Shown: positions 18,017 to 26,197 of the stretch, in pieces
Layout of the letters: each line of letters opens with the position of its first letter
Position numbering within the stretch: position 1 is the stretch's first letter
NCBI RefSeq assembly: GCF_002102355.1
Contig: NZ_LQPT01000108.1
Coordinates: 1-57,616 of the forward strand
Direction: 5' to 3'
Origin: Mycobacterium sherrisii
Lineage (GTDB): Bacteria; Actinomycetota; Actinomycetes; Mycobacteriales; Mycobacteriaceae
Length of the DNA stretch: 57,616 nucleotides
Position numbers and translations under genes: made by a program
Notes under the pieces: model-generated
What the model saw: only the letters and a program-made list of their open reading frames with translations
Database searches by the model: none
What the model was told of the DNA's origin: nothing

Positions 18017-19066
18017 CTAGAAACTCAAGTCGTCGTCGACCGGCGCAAAGTACGCGTCGACGTCTGCCGCGGTGACCGCGTCGAGGTTCGGTGGCGACCA
18101 CTTCGGATTGCGATCCTTGTCGATGATCTGCGCCCGAATTCCTTCTACCAGATCGTGTGAGCGTGCCGCGGCCGAGGACACCCGATAGTCCTGCACCAGA
18201 ACGTCTTCCAGCGTGTCCATTTTCGCGGCCCGGCGCACCGCCTGCAGCGTCACCGACACGGCGATGGGGGACCGGGTGGCGATCAGGTCGGCGGCGGCGT
18301 GTGCCGCACTCGCGTCGTGTGCGCGCAGCGCGGCGACGATGTCACCGACGGTGTCGCCAGCAAAGCATTCGTCGATCCAATGCCGTTGTGCAGCAAGCTC
18401 GCTGGGCGGCGGTTTGACGCCGTGGGTGGCCACTGCGCCGTCGACGCCGTCGTCGATGATCGTCTGGGTGAAGGCGCCGAGTCGGTCGTGCGGGACGAAG
18501 TGGTCGGCGAACCCCAGCGCGATGGCGTCGGCCCCGGAGAACGGCGCCCCGGTCAAGGCGGCGTAGAGGCCCAGCGCACCCGGTGTCCGGGACAGCAGAT
18601 AGGCCCCGCCGACGTCGGGGACGAACCCGATGCCGACCTCGGGCATCGCGATCTTGGAGGTATCGGTCACCACCCGGACGTTGGCATGCGCGCTGACGCC
18701 GACGCCGCCGCCCATCACGATGCCGTCCATCAGCGCCACGTACGGCTTGGCGAACCTGCCGATTTGGGCGTTGAGCAGGTATTCGTCCCGCCAGAACTTG
18801 CGGACCTCGACGCCGTCCGTGCGGGCACTGTGGTAGACCGCGACCACGTCGCCGCCGGCGCACAGTCCGCGTTCGCCGGCTCCGGCGAGCACGACCGCGC
18901 GCACCGCGTCGTCATCGTGCCAGCGGGCGAGCAGGGGGCGCAGCGTGTCGACCATCGAATGGGTGAGCGAGTTGATGGCCTTGGGGCGGTTGAGGGTGAT
19001 CAGGCCGATGCCGTTGTCGACACGGGTCAAAATCTCTGCGGTGTCGTCGCCGGTCTCGTCGGTCAC
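18017..19066 (-). CDS. echA9: EchA9, 3-hydroxyisobutyryl-CoA hydrolase-type crotonase
   Basis: A 349-residue crotonase with GLCAGGDVVAVYHSA, ALMDGIVMGGGVGVSAHANV and PEVGIGFVPDVGGAYLLSR. Together with the long C-terminal part (WIDECFAGDTVGDI, NPKWSPP), this is typical of 3-hydroxyisobutyryl-CoA hydrolase in valine breakdown. I chose the GTG at 19066: a strong AGGAGGA lies about 13 bases upstream, whereas the GTG at 19078 directly abuts that site. It is the first gene of a leftward operon with echA8. The 256 bp divergent region to the Rv1072-like gene holds a tandem repeat and an ECF-type promoter. Confidence 0.88.
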   Translation of the reverse strand: MTDETGDDTAEILTRVDNGIGLITLNRPKAINSLTHSMVDTLRPLLARWHDDDAVRAVVLAGAGERGLCAGGDVVAVYHSARTDGVEVRKFWRDEYLLNAQIGRFAKPYVALMDGIVMGGGVGVSAHANVRVVTDTSKIAMPEVGIGFVPDVGGAYLLSRTPGALGLYAALTGAPFSGADAIALGFADHFVPHDRLGAFTQTIIDDGVDGAVATHGVKPPPSELAAQRHWIDECFAGDTVGDIVAALRAHDASAAHAAADLIATRSPIAVSVTLQAVRRAAKMDTLEDVLVQDYRVSSAAARSHDLVEGIRAQIIDKDRNPKWSPPNLDAVTAADVDAYFAPVDDDLSF

Positions 19067-19156
19067 GCCTGCCGTCACTCCTCCTGCCACGCCGGAGCCT
19101 CCCTTTGCCGAAATCCCTGACCAGCAATCTAGAGCGTGACCGCCGGAGCAACCCGC

Positions 19157-19188
19157 GTGGGTAAGGATTGTGTGGGTAAGGATTGTGT
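19157..19188. repeat. 15 bp tandem repeat, two copies
   Basis: GTGGGTAAGGATTGT occurs twice in perfect tandem (19157-19171, 19172-19186), followed by GT. It lies between the divergent echA9 and Rv1072-like genes. Tandem 15-mers with AT-rich parts can be protein-binding sites of response regulators; that role is inferred. Confidence 0.7.
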
Positions 19189-19235
19189 ATGAGCCGGCGA
19201 CAGCGGCCGCACCTGGCGATACGCTGAACAACACC

Positions 19236-19271
19236 AGTTCCGCTGGGAACTCGGGAAAACGGCTGATCGTT
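19236..19271 (+). promoter_or_regulatory. ECF sigma-type promoter and overlapping inverted repeat
   Basis: GGGAAC (19245-19250) and GTT (19269-19271) are 18 bp apart, fitting the SigE/SigH-type pattern GGAAC-N(16-20)-GTT. The -35 overlaps a perfect inverted repeat AGTTCC-GCTG-GGAACT (19236-19251). The promoter points at the Rv1072-like gene, about 50 bp downstream. Confidence 0.5.
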
Positions 19272-19322
19272 GAGTAGGTGTTCGCACAGCTCGAAGCCAC
19301 AGTCTTAGGAGAGGATCCGACG

Positions 19323-20186
19323 GTGCGGGAGACCAGCAACCCGGTATTTCGTTCGCTGCCCAAGCAGGGCGACGGATATGCGCAGTTCGGCACTGGCGCG
19401 GCCCCGCTGCAGCAGGGCTACTACCAGGCCAACAGCCCTTACACGGCTCCATATCAGGAGGCCAAGGCCTCCCGTCCGCTGACCATCGACGACGTCGTCA
19501 CCAAGACCGGCATCACGCTGGCCGTGCTGATGACGTCCGCGGTCGTCTCGTTTTTCCTGGCGGCCAACAACCCCGCGCTGGCCGCGCCGCTGACCTTTAT
19601 CGGCGCGATCGGCGGCTTGGTGTTGGTGTTGATCGCCACGTTCGGCCGTAAGCAGGACAACCCGGGGATCGTGCTGAGCTACGCCGTCCTGGAAGGGCTG
19701 GCGCTCGGTGCCATCTCTCTGCTGCTTACGTTCCAGGTCTCGGTCGGCAGTGGCCGCGCGGTCAACGCCGGGGCGATGATCGGCGAGGCCATCCTCGGCA
19801 CGCTGGGGGTGTTCTTCGGCATGCTCGTGGTCTACAAGACCGGCGCCATCCGGGTGACCCCGAAGTTCACCCGCATGGTGGTCGCGGCGCTGTTCGGCGC
19901 GGTGTTTTTGATGCTCGGCAACTTCGTGCTGGCCATGTTCGGTGTCGGCGGCGGTGAGGGCCTGGGCCTGCGCAGCGGCGGCACCGTTGCGATCATCTTC
20001 TCGCTGGTCATGATCGGGATCGCGGCGTTCAGCTTCCTGATCGACTTCGACGCGGCCGACCAGATGATTCGGGCGGGTGCGCCGGAGAAGGCGGCCTGGG
20101 GCATCGCGTTGGGCCTGACCGTGACCCTGGTCTGGTTGTACCTCGAGATCCTGCGTCTGCTCAGCTACTTCCAGGGCGAACGCTAA
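19323..20186 (+). CDS. Bax inhibitor-1/YccA-like membrane protein (Rv1072-like)
   Basis: A 287-residue integral membrane protein. A soluble Tyr/Gln-rich N-terminus of about 65 residues (QQGYYQANSPYTAPYQ) precedes seven predicted helices. Features of the family are FGRKQDNPGIVLSYAVLEGLALG and the last helix with DFDAADQMIRAG followed by ALGLTVTLVWLYLEILRLL. The start is the GTG at 19323 with AGGAGAGG about 9 bases upstream; an earlier frame at 19278 lacks one. Known: bacterial members leak calcium or modulate membrane proteases. An ECF-type promoter upstream suggests induction by envelope or oxidative stress. A strong terminator follows 15 bp after the stop. Confidence 0.9.
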   Translation: MRETSNPVFRSLPKQGDGYAQFGTGAAPLQQGYYQANSPYTAPYQEAKASRPLTIDDVVTKTGITLAVLMTSAVVSFFLAANNPALAAPLTFIGAIGGLVLVLIATFGRKQDNPGIVLSYAVLEGLALGAISLLLTFQVSVGSGRAVNAGAMIGEAILGTLGVFFGMLVVYKTGAIRVTPKFTRMVVAALFGAVFLMLGNFVLAMFGVGGGEGLGLRSGGTVAIIFSLVMIGIAAFSFLIDFDAADQMIRAGAPEKAAWGIALGLTVTLVWLYLEILRLLSYFQGER

Positions 20187-20200
20187 CCCACTCGTCGCGA

Positions 20201-20233
20201 AAGCCGGCGGGCCCACGGGCCCGCCGGCTTTTT
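20201..20233 (+). terminator. Strong Rho-independent terminator
   Basis: A 14-base perfect inverted repeat runs from AAGCCGGCGGGCCC (20201-20214) to GGGCCCGCCGGCTT (20217-20230), with the T-run at 20229-20233. It ends the Rv1072-like transcript and is a textbook terminator, uncommon in mycobacteria. Confidence 0.9.
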
Positions 20234-20277
20234 CGTGCGCTTAGGCAATACCGGATGGCGTGCGGACAGTGTGCGGC

Positions 20278-20323
20278 TGCGGTGGGTGCGCCCGGCGCGT
20301 CGGCGCCCCGGGCGCACGCCGCA
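20278..20323. repeat. Large GC-rich hairpin between convergent genes
   Basis: GTGCGCCCGG (20286-20295) pairs perfectly with CCGGGCGCAC (20308-20317). The stem continues outward as TGCGG/CCGCA after small bulges. It lies 27 bp after the fadA3 stop on the minus strand, so it is a likely U-tract-less terminator for fadA3. Confidence 0.6.
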
Positions 20324-20349
20324 CGCCCGGAACGCACACGCAATACCCG

Positions 20350-21567
20350 CTAGCTGAGCCGTTCGAAGATCATGGCCATGCCCTGGCCGCCGCCGACGCA
20401 CATGGTCTCCAGACCGAACGTCTTGTCGTGGGTTTGCAAATTGTTGATCAGCGTGGTGGCGATGCGGGCACCGGTCATCCCGAACGGGTGGCCCAGGGCG
20501 ATCGCGCCACCGGAGACGTTCAGCTTCTCCTCGTCGAGCCCCAGCTCGCGCGCCGAGCCCAGCACCTGCACGGCGAACGCCTCGTTGATCTCGAACAGGT
20601 CGATGTCGTTGATCGACATGCCCGCCTGGGCCAGCGCCTTTTTGGACGCCTCGATCGGGCCCAGCCCCATGATTTCCGGCGACAGGCCGCTGACGCCGGT
20701 GGACACGATGCGGGCCAGCGGCGTGAGGCCTAGCTCCTTGGCCTTGGTGTCGCTCATGATCACCAGCGCCGCCGCGCCGTCGTTGAGCGGGCAGGCGTTG
20801 CCCGCGGTCACGGTGCCGTTCGGCCGGAACACCGGCTTGAGCTCGCTGATCTTCTCGTACGTGGTGCCGGGACGCGGCCCGTCGTCGGTGCTGACCGTGG
20901 TTCCGTCGGGCAGCGTCACCGGGGTGATCTCGCGCTCGAAGAACCCGGTCTTGATCGCCTCCTCGGCGCGGTTCTGGCTGCGCACGCCCCAACGGTCCTG
21001 GTCTTCACGGCTGATGCCGGTCAGCAAGGCGACGTTCTCGGCCGTTTGGCCCATGGCGATGTATACGTCGGGCAGGTTCCCCTCGGCGCGCGGGTCGTGC
21101 CACTCGTCGGCGCCGCCGGCCGCGCCCGCGGACCGCTCCTGCGCCTCGTCGAACAGCGGGTTTTTGGTGTCCGGCCACGAGTCGGCGCTGCCCTTGGCGA
21201 AGCGGGACACGGTTTCCACGCCGGCGGAGATGAACACGTCACCCTCGCCCGCCTTGATCGCGTGGAACGCCATCCGAGATGTTTGCAGCGACGACGAGCA
21301 GTACCGGTTGACGGTGGTGCCGGGCAGGAAGTCGTAGCCGAGCTCGACGGCGATGACACGCGCCAGGTTGAATCCGGACTCGCCGCCCGGCTGGCCGCAG
21401 CCCAGGATCAGGTCGTCGATCTGATGCGGGTTCAGGGCGGGCACCTTGTCCAACGCGGCGCGCACGATCTGGACGGTCAGGTCGTCGGGGCGCATGTTGA
21501 CCAGCGAACCCTTCATGGCGCGTCCGATCGGCGAACGGGTGGCGGAGACGATGACTGCTTCGGGCAT
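20350..21567 (-). CDS. fadA3: Acetyl-CoA acyltransferase FadA3 (thiolase)
   Basis: A 405-residue thiolase, the length I recall for FadA3 (Rv1074c). The acyl-accepting cysteine is in NRYCSSSLQTS, the histidine in GHPFGMTGARI, and the second catalytic cysteine in ETMCVGGGQGMAM. NEAFAVQVLG is also present. It cleaves 3-ketoacyl-CoA with CoA or runs in reverse. The ATG at 21567 gives MPEAVIVSATRSPIGRA, the natural N-terminus; the frame runs further upstream without support. Rv1073, recalled next to it in M. tuberculosis, is missing. The SGNH esterase gene lies 90 bp upstream on the same strand. Confidence 0.94.
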   Translation of the reverse strand: MPEAVIVSATRSPIGRAMKGSLVNMRPDDLTVQIVRAALDKVPALNPHQIDDLILGCGQPGGESGFNLARVIAVELGYDFLPGTTVNRYCSSSLQTSRMAFHAIKAGEGDVFISAGVETVSRFAKGSADSWPDTKNPLFDEAQERSAGAAGGADEWHDPRAEGNLPDVYIAMGQTAENVALLTGISREDQDRWGVRSQNRAEEAIKTGFFEREITPVTLPDGTTVSTDDGPRPGTTYEKISELKPVFRPNGTVTAGNACPLNDGAAALVIMSDTKAKELGLTPLARIVSTGVSGLSPEIMGLGPIEASKKALAQAGMSINDIDLFEINEAFAVQVLGSARELGLDEEKLNVSGGAIALGHPFGMTGARIATTLINNLQTHDKTFGLETMCVGGGQGMAMIFERLS

Positions 21568-21657
21568 GACGATTCCCTTCATACGAGATGGCACGCGTGA
21601 CGGGCGGGGTGGCACACCCAACCGCGACGGCTACCGCAAATCTAGTCTGCCAACCGG

Positions 21658-22617
21658 TCAGTTGGACGACGGGGCGACCGAACTGGGCGCCGGGCGCCGC
21701 CACAGCCGCGACATCGCGTTCAGCGGGGTGTGGCCGCCGCTGACCGTCGGTGTGGCGGCGCGTGCCGCCAGGTTGAGCACCGGGCTTTGTACCTCGACAC
21801 CGAGCGCATCGCACAGCGCCACCAGCAACTGGGCCGCGGCCAGGCCGTAGGCCGTCGGGGACGGGTGAAAGCCGTCGGCGGAGAACATCAGCTCGGGGGT
21901 AGCCCGGAACTGGGGCGCCAGCAGCTGAGCCAGCGGCACCGGCACACCGCCGGCGGCGCGCACCGCCGCGGCCTGGGCCCGCGCCAGCTGGGTGGTGCGG
22001 GCGTGCGCCAGCGAACGCAGCGGCTGCGGGATCGCGGTGATCACCCCGAGGTCCGGGCAGGTGCCCACGACCACGACGGCCCCGCGCGACGTCAGCTTGC
22101 GCACGGTCGTGCCGAGGCGCCGCGCGGACTGGCTGATGCCGTTCAAAGCGGTGACGTCGTTGGCGCCGATCATGACCACCGCGGCGTCCGGCGGCGGGCC
22201 CGCCACGAACATCGCGTCGACCTGCCCGCGCACGCCCTTTGAGGTGGCGCCGACAATTGCCTTGGTGCTCAACCGAATTCGCTTGCCGGTCTGTTCGGCT
22301 AGGCCGCGTGCAATGAGCACTCCGGGCACCTCTTCGGCGCTCGCGCAGCCGTACCCGGTGGCGGTCGAGTCGCCGAAGATCATGAAGTGCAGATCCGCGG
22401 ACATACCGCGCTGCCACCGCTGAACTTCGCCGCCGCCCGGGCCGTACACGCCGTCGGCGCGGGGCGGGATGTCCCAGGCCTTCGGGATGACGGTGCGCGC
22501 GTGCGTGGCCTGGCCGACCAGCAGGTTCCGCGCGCCCAGATAGGCAGTCCCGGTCGACGCGAGTGCCCCCGCCGTGGCCAGGGCGATGGTCGAACGACGT
22601 GGCACCCTGATGCTCAC
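21658..22617 (-). CDS. Exported SGNH/GDSL esterase (Rv1075c-like)
   Basis: A 319-residue secreted esterase. The N-terminus MSIRVPRRSTIALATAGALA is a signal peptide or anchor. Catalytic motifs are FGDSTATGYG (Ser), MIGANDVTAL (Asn) and SADGFHPSPTAYG (Asp-His). Rv1075c of M. tuberculosis is described as a GDSL-type cell-wall esterase. It starts at the GTG at 22617 with no ribosome site and a TAAACT hexamer 6 bases upstream, so a leaderless mRNA is likely. It is divergent from lipU, another lipid esterase; the shared 230 bp region holds an inverted repeat. Confidence 0.9.
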   Translation of the reverse strand: MSIRVPRRSTIALATAGALASTGTAYLGARNLLVGQATHARTVIPKAWDIPPRADGVYGPGGGEVQRWQRGMSADLHFMIFGDSTATGYGCASAEEVPGVLIARGLAEQTGKRIRLSTKAIVGATSKGVRGQVDAMFVAGPPPDAAVVMIGANDVTALNGISQSARRLGTTVRKLTSRGAVVVVGTCPDLGVITAIPQPLRSLAHARTTQLARAQAAAVRAAGGVPVPLAQLLAPQFRATPELMFSADGFHPSPTAYGLAAAQLLVALCDALGVEVQSPVLNLAARAATPTVSGGHTPLNAMSRLWRRPAPSSVAPSSN

Positions 22618-22623
22618 GAAATC

Positions 22624-22629
22624 AGTTTA
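22624..22629 (-). promoter_or_regulatory. Probable -10 of leaderless Rv1075c-like gene
   Basis: On the minus strand TAAACT ends 6 bases before the GTG start at 22617, and no Shine-Dalgarno is present. The placement fits leaderless transcription. Confidence 0.55.
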
Positions 22630-22666
22630 GATCGGCTGTCATGTTTGCGCGGTCGCCCGGCAAACA

Positions 22667-22690
22667 ATCTGGTCACGGTGTGAACCAGAT
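22667..22690. promoter_or_regulatory. Inverted repeat in the lipU/Rv1075c divergent region
   Basis: ATCTGGT (22667-22673) and ACCAGAT (22684-22690) are perfect 7-base arms with a 10-base spacer. The size and spacing suit a dimeric regulator. It lies about 40 bp upstream of the leftward -10 and 160 bp from the lipU start. Confidence 0.45.
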
Positions 22691-22850
22691 GTGGTATCAA
22701 ATCAGACTCTTTAAACGTTGTGCTCAGTATTGGCTGCGAAGCTGATTTTCGACGGGTTGGCTGAACGACTCGGCGCATCGAAATGAACTGAGCGCTCGGC
22801 TTGCTCGTACACATGCTGAATCGCACTACAAGGGCGTAGGAGTGTCGAGC

Positions 22851-23918
22851 ATGACCGCACCGAGCGAGGTTTCCGGCTCGCCCCGGAACACCACCTACCT
22901 AAGAGACGTGCTCAAGTCTCGCAGAGCCGCCGCGCGTAAGTTTGCGGTGAGCGACGGCGCGCCGGTCGAGGTCGTCGAGTCCGGCCCCAGCGTGCAGGGC
23001 CGAGTGGCCGCGCTGGCGTCTCGCGCGACCATCCGGCCGATATTGGCTGCCGGCAGCCACGTGCCTACCTTGCCGTGGCCGTGGGGGCTGATCGACCTCG
23101 CGGCCCGGGCCCTGTTGCCGGCCTCGGCAACCGTGCGCCAGACGGTGAAGCTGCCGCACGCCGGCGCCCAACTGGTCCGCGCCCCCGGCGTGCTGCCCGC
23201 TGACGGCACTCGGCGCGTAGTCCTGTACTTTCACGGCGGCGCGTTCCTGACGTGCGGAGCGAACTCGCACGGGCGCGTGGTCGAAGCGATCTCCACGTTT
23301 GCCGACGCGCCCGTTCTGATCGTCAACTACCGATTGCTGCCCAAGCATTCGATCGGCATGGCGCTGCAGGACTGCCACGACGGCTACCGCTGGTTGCGTC
23401 GGCGTGGCTACCAGCCGGATCAGATCGTGCTTGCCGGCGATTCCGCCGGCGGGTATCTCGCGCTGTCCCTCGCGCAGCGACTGCAGGAGGAGGGCGAGGA
23501 GCCGGCGGCGCTGGTGGCGATCTCGCCGCTGCTGCAACTGGCAAAGCAATACAAGCAGACGCATCCCAACATCAAGACCGATGCGATGTTTACTGCCAAG
23601 GCTTTTGACGCGCTGGGCGAACTGGTTGCCAGCGCGGCGCGCAAGAACATCGTCGACGGCAAGGCCGAGGAGATCTACGAACCGCTCGAGCACATCAAGC
23701 CCGGCCTTCCGCGCACGCTGATTCACGTTTCCGGGTCCGAGGTGCTGCTGCACGACGCCCAGTTGGCGGCGAGCAGGCTGGCCGCGGTCGGGGTGCCGGC
23801 CGAGGTGCGGGTGTGGCCCGGCCAGGTGCACGACTTCCAGTTGGCGGCGCCGCTGGTGCCCGAGGCGGTGCGCTCGCTGCGCCAGATCGGTGAGTACATC
23901 CGCGAAGCCACCGGCTAA
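22851..23918 (+). CDS. lipU: Carboxylesterase/lipase LipU (HSL family)
   Basis: A 355-residue alpha/beta hydrolase of the hormone-sensitive-lipase family. YFHGGAFLTCG is the HGG oxyanion motif, LAGDSAGGYLAL the nucleophile elbow, and WPGQVHDFQLAAPL the catalytic histidine. The acid is probably in HVSGSEVLLHDAQ. The ATG at 22851 was chosen because AGGAG (22838-22842) is 8 bases away; the GTG at 22842 overlaps that site. It is longer than the 297 residues I recall for M. tuberculosis LipU, whose annotated start may be downstream. It releases fatty acids from short or long esters. cbs follows after 67 bp. Confidence 0.88.
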   Translation: MTAPSEVSGSPRNTTYLRDVLKSRRAAARKFAVSDGAPVEVVESGPSVQGRVAALASRATIRPILAAGSHVPTLPWPWGLIDLAARALLPASATVRQTVKLPHAGAQLVRAPGVLPADGTRRVVLYFHGGAFLTCGANSHGRVVEAISTFADAPVLIVNYRLLPKHSIGMALQDCHDGYRWLRRRGYQPDQIVLAGDSAGGYLALSLAQRLQEEGEEPAALVAISPLLQLAKQYKQTHPNIKTDAMFTAKAFDALGELVASAARKNIVDGKAEEIYEPLEHIKPGLPRTLIHVSGSEVLLHDAQLAASRLAAVGVPAEVRVWPGQVHDFQLAAPLVPEAVRSLRQIGEYIREATG

Positions 23919-23985
23919 CCCCGGCCGTTCGCCCGGCAGCGTGAGGCGGTGTGCGCGCGCCGAAAACGCCTGAGACCATGAATAC

Positions 23986-25392
23986 ATGCGAATTGCGCAA
24001 CACATCAGTGAGCTCATCGGCGGCACCCCGCTGGTCCGCTTGAACTCCGTCATTCCCGCCGGCGCCGGCACTGTTGCGGCAAAGATCGAGTACCTCAATC
24101 CGGGCGGCAGCTCCAAGGACCGCATCGCGGTCAAGATGATCGATGCCGCCGAATCCGCCGGGCTGCTCAAGCCGGGCGGCACCATCGTCGAACCCACTTC
24201 CGGCAATACCGGCGTCGGCTTGGCGCTGGTGGCCCAGCATCGTGGCTACAAGTGCGTCTTCGTCTGCCCGGACAAGGTCAGCGAGGACAAGCGCAACGTG
24301 CTGATCGCCTATGGCGCCGAAGTGGTGGTGTGCCCGACCGCAGTCCCGCCGGAACACCCGAACAGCTACTACAGCGTCTCCGACCGGCTGGTTCGGGAGA
24401 TCGACGGCGCCTGGAAGCCCGACCAGTACGCCAACCCCGAAGGCCCCGCCAGCCACTACGCGACCACCGGCCCGGAGATCTGGGCCGACACCGACGGCAA
24501 GATCACCCACTTCGTCGCGGGCATCGGCACCGGCGGGACGATCACCGGCGCGGGCCGCTACCTCAAGGAGGCGTCGAATGGCCGCGTCCGCATCATCGGC
24601 GCGGACCCGGAGGGCTCGGTGTACTCCGGGGGCAGCGGCCGGCCCTATCTGGTCGAGGGCGTCGGCGAGGATTTCTGGCCCGCGGCTTACGACCCGGCGG
24701 TGCCCGATCAGATCATCGCGGTGTCCGACTCCGACTCGTTCGACATGACCAGGCGGCTGGCCCGCGAGGAGGCGATGCTGGTCGGCGGCTCGTGCGGGAT
24801 GGCCGTCGTCGCCGCGGCGAAGGTGGCCGAGGAAGCCGGTCCGGATGCCCTGGTCGTGGTGTTGTTGCCCGACGGCGGCCGCGGCTACATGTCGAAGATC
24901 TTCAATGACGCGTGGATGTCGTCGTATGGCTTCCTGCGGACTCGGCTGGACGGCTCGACCGAGGAGCCGACGGTCGGGGACGTGTTGCGCGGCAAGTCGG
25001 GCGCCCTGCCTGACCTGGTGCACACCCATCCCTCGGAGACGGTGCGCGACGCCATCGGCATTCTGCGGGAGTACGGCGTCTCGCAGATGCCGGTGGTGGG
25101 CGCCGAGCCGCCGGTGATGGCGGGCGAGGTCGCCGGCAGTGTGTCCGAGCGCGAGCTGCTCTCGGCGGTGTTCGAGGGCCGGGCCAAGCTGGCCGACGCC
25201 GTCGCCGAGCACATGAGCCCGTCGCTGCCGATGATCGGCGCCGGCGAACTGGTGGGGGTCGCCGGAAAGGCGCTGCGGGACAAGGACGCGCTGATGGTTG
25301 TCGAGGAAGGAAAACCCGTCGGGGTCATCACCCGGTACGACCTTTTGGGCTTCCTGTCGGACGGGCCGCGCCCGCAATCCGGGCGGCGCTGA
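23986..25392 (+). CDS. cbs: Cystathionine beta-synthase
   Basis: A 468-residue PLP enzyme with C-terminal CBS domains. The PLP lysine is K44 in NPGGSSKDRIA. TSGNTGVG binds substrate and GIGTGGTITG binds the phosphate. Two CBS motifs fill residues 340-465 (RDAIGILREYGVSQMPVVG and LMVVEEGKPVGVITRYDLL). It condenses serine and homocysteine to cystathionine, the first step of reverse transsulfuration; the CBS domains usually sense an adenosyl ligand. It lies upstream of pra and metB in the same direction, so the transsulfuration genes are clustered. Start at the ATG at 23986; no clear ribosome site. Confidence 0.94.
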   Translation: MRIAQHISELIGGTPLVRLNSVIPAGAGTVAAKIEYLNPGGSSKDRIAVKMIDAAESAGLLKPGGTIVEPTSGNTGVGLALVAQHRGYKCVFVCPDKVSEDKRNVLIAYGAEVVVCPTAVPPEHPNSYYSVSDRLVREIDGAWKPDQYANPEGPASHYATTGPEIWADTDGKITHFVAGIGTGGTITGAGRYLKEASNGRVRIIGADPEGSVYSGGSGRPYLVEGVGEDFWPAAYDPAVPDQIIAVSDSDSFDMTRRLAREEAMLVGGSCGMAVVAAAKVAEEAGPDALVVVLLPDGGRGYMSKIFNDAWMSSYGFLRTRLDGSTEEPTVGDVLRGKSGALPDLVHTHPSETVRDAIGILREYGVSQMPVVGAEPPVMAGEVAGSVSERELLSAVFEGRAKLADAVAEHMSPSLPMIGAGELVGVAGKALRDKDALMVVEEGKPVGVITRYDLLGFLSDGPRPQSGRR

Positions 25393-25471
25393 CGGCCCGT
25401 TCGGCGTCGCTGCGGGTGCGCCGCTCAGGTACTGTGATGCGGCTAGTTCGAACCGCTGTGGAGGGTTGCAC

Positions 25472-26167
25472 GTGACCGATCAACCACCGACCGATCAACC
25501 GCCGCTTTCGACCCCGCCCGAACCGTCTGGCGGCCACCAGCCGCCCGCAGGCGGGTACGAGCCCTCCGCTGCGACGCCCGGCGGCTCCTACCCGCCGCCA
25601 CCGCCGCCGCCGGGCGGCGGCTCCTACCCGCCACCGCCGCCGCCGTCTGGGGGATATGCACCGCCGCCGCCGGGACCGGCGATCCGGACCCTGCCGACGC
25701 AGTCTTACACCCCCTGGGCCACCCGAGTGCTGGCCCTGCTCATCGACTACCTGCCCTACCTGGTCCTGCAGGGCATCGCCGGCGGCATCATGTACCTCAC
25801 GCCGGAGTCCACGTGTGTCACCAACATCAGCCAGTACGACGTGAGCCAGTTCTGCGACACCCAACCCTCGCTAATCGGTCAGTTGGCCCAATGGCTGGCG
25901 ACGCTGGTGGGTTTGGCGTATTGGGTCTGGAACCGTGGCTACCGACAGGGCACCACGGGTTCGAGCCTGGGCAAGACGGTGATGAAGATCAAGGTGGTCA
26001 GCGAGACCACCGGCCAGCCGATCGGATTCGGGTTGTCCGTCGTACGCGACCTGGCCCACTTCGTCGACGCGATCATCTGCTTCGTCGGGTTTCTGTTCCC
26101 ACTGTGGGACGCCAAACGCCAGACCCTGGCCGACAAGATCCTGACGACGGTGGTCCTGCCGATCTGA
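25472..26167 (+). CDS. pra: Proline-rich antigen homolog Pra (RDD membrane protein)
   Basis: A 231-residue protein. The first 75 residues are nearly all Pro, Gly, Tyr and Ser, with two runs of seven and six prolines (GGSYPPPPPPPGGG, SYPPPPPPSGGY). An RDD domain follows with three or four membrane helices: TPWATRVLALLIDYLPYLVL, then WNRGYRQGTTGSSLGKTVMKIKVV, and the end LWDAKRQTLADKILTTVVL. It corresponds to the 36 kDa proline-rich antigen known from M. leprae. The GTG at 25472 has GGAGGG 6 bases upstream. Function unknown; likely in the cell envelope. It is sandwiched between cbs and metB. Confidence 0.9.
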   Translation: MTDQPPTDQPPLSTPPEPSGGHQPPAGGYEPSAATPGGSYPPPPPPPGGGSYPPPPPPSGGYAPPPPGPAIRTLPTQSYTPWATRVLALLIDYLPYLVLQGIAGGIMYLTPESTCVTNISQYDVSQFCDTQPSLIGQLAQWLATLVGLAYWVWNRGYRQGTTGSSLGKTVMKIKVVSETTGQPIGFGLSVVRDLAHFVDAIICFVGFLFPLWDAKRQTLADKILTTVVLPI

Positions 26168-26183
26168 TCGGCTCGCCGCTGTC

Positions 26184-26189
26184 TAGGCT
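26184..26189 (+). promoter_or_regulatory. Probable -10 of leaderless metB
   Basis: TAGGCT ends 8 bases before the metB ATG at 26198, and the gap has no Shine-Dalgarno sequence. This suggests metB has its own leaderless promoter despite lying 30 bp from pra. Confidence 0.5.
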
Positions 26190-26197
26190 GGTCGTCG

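Noticed and set aside
20278-20323. CRISPR-like palindromic repeat
   Set aside because: It is a single hairpin with no repeated units or spacers, between two convergent genes; a terminator is simpler.
25560-25670. Frameshift or assembly problem in the pra CCG runs
   Set aside because: The proline runs stay in frame and the RDD domain follows without interruption; such tracts are normal in this antigen.
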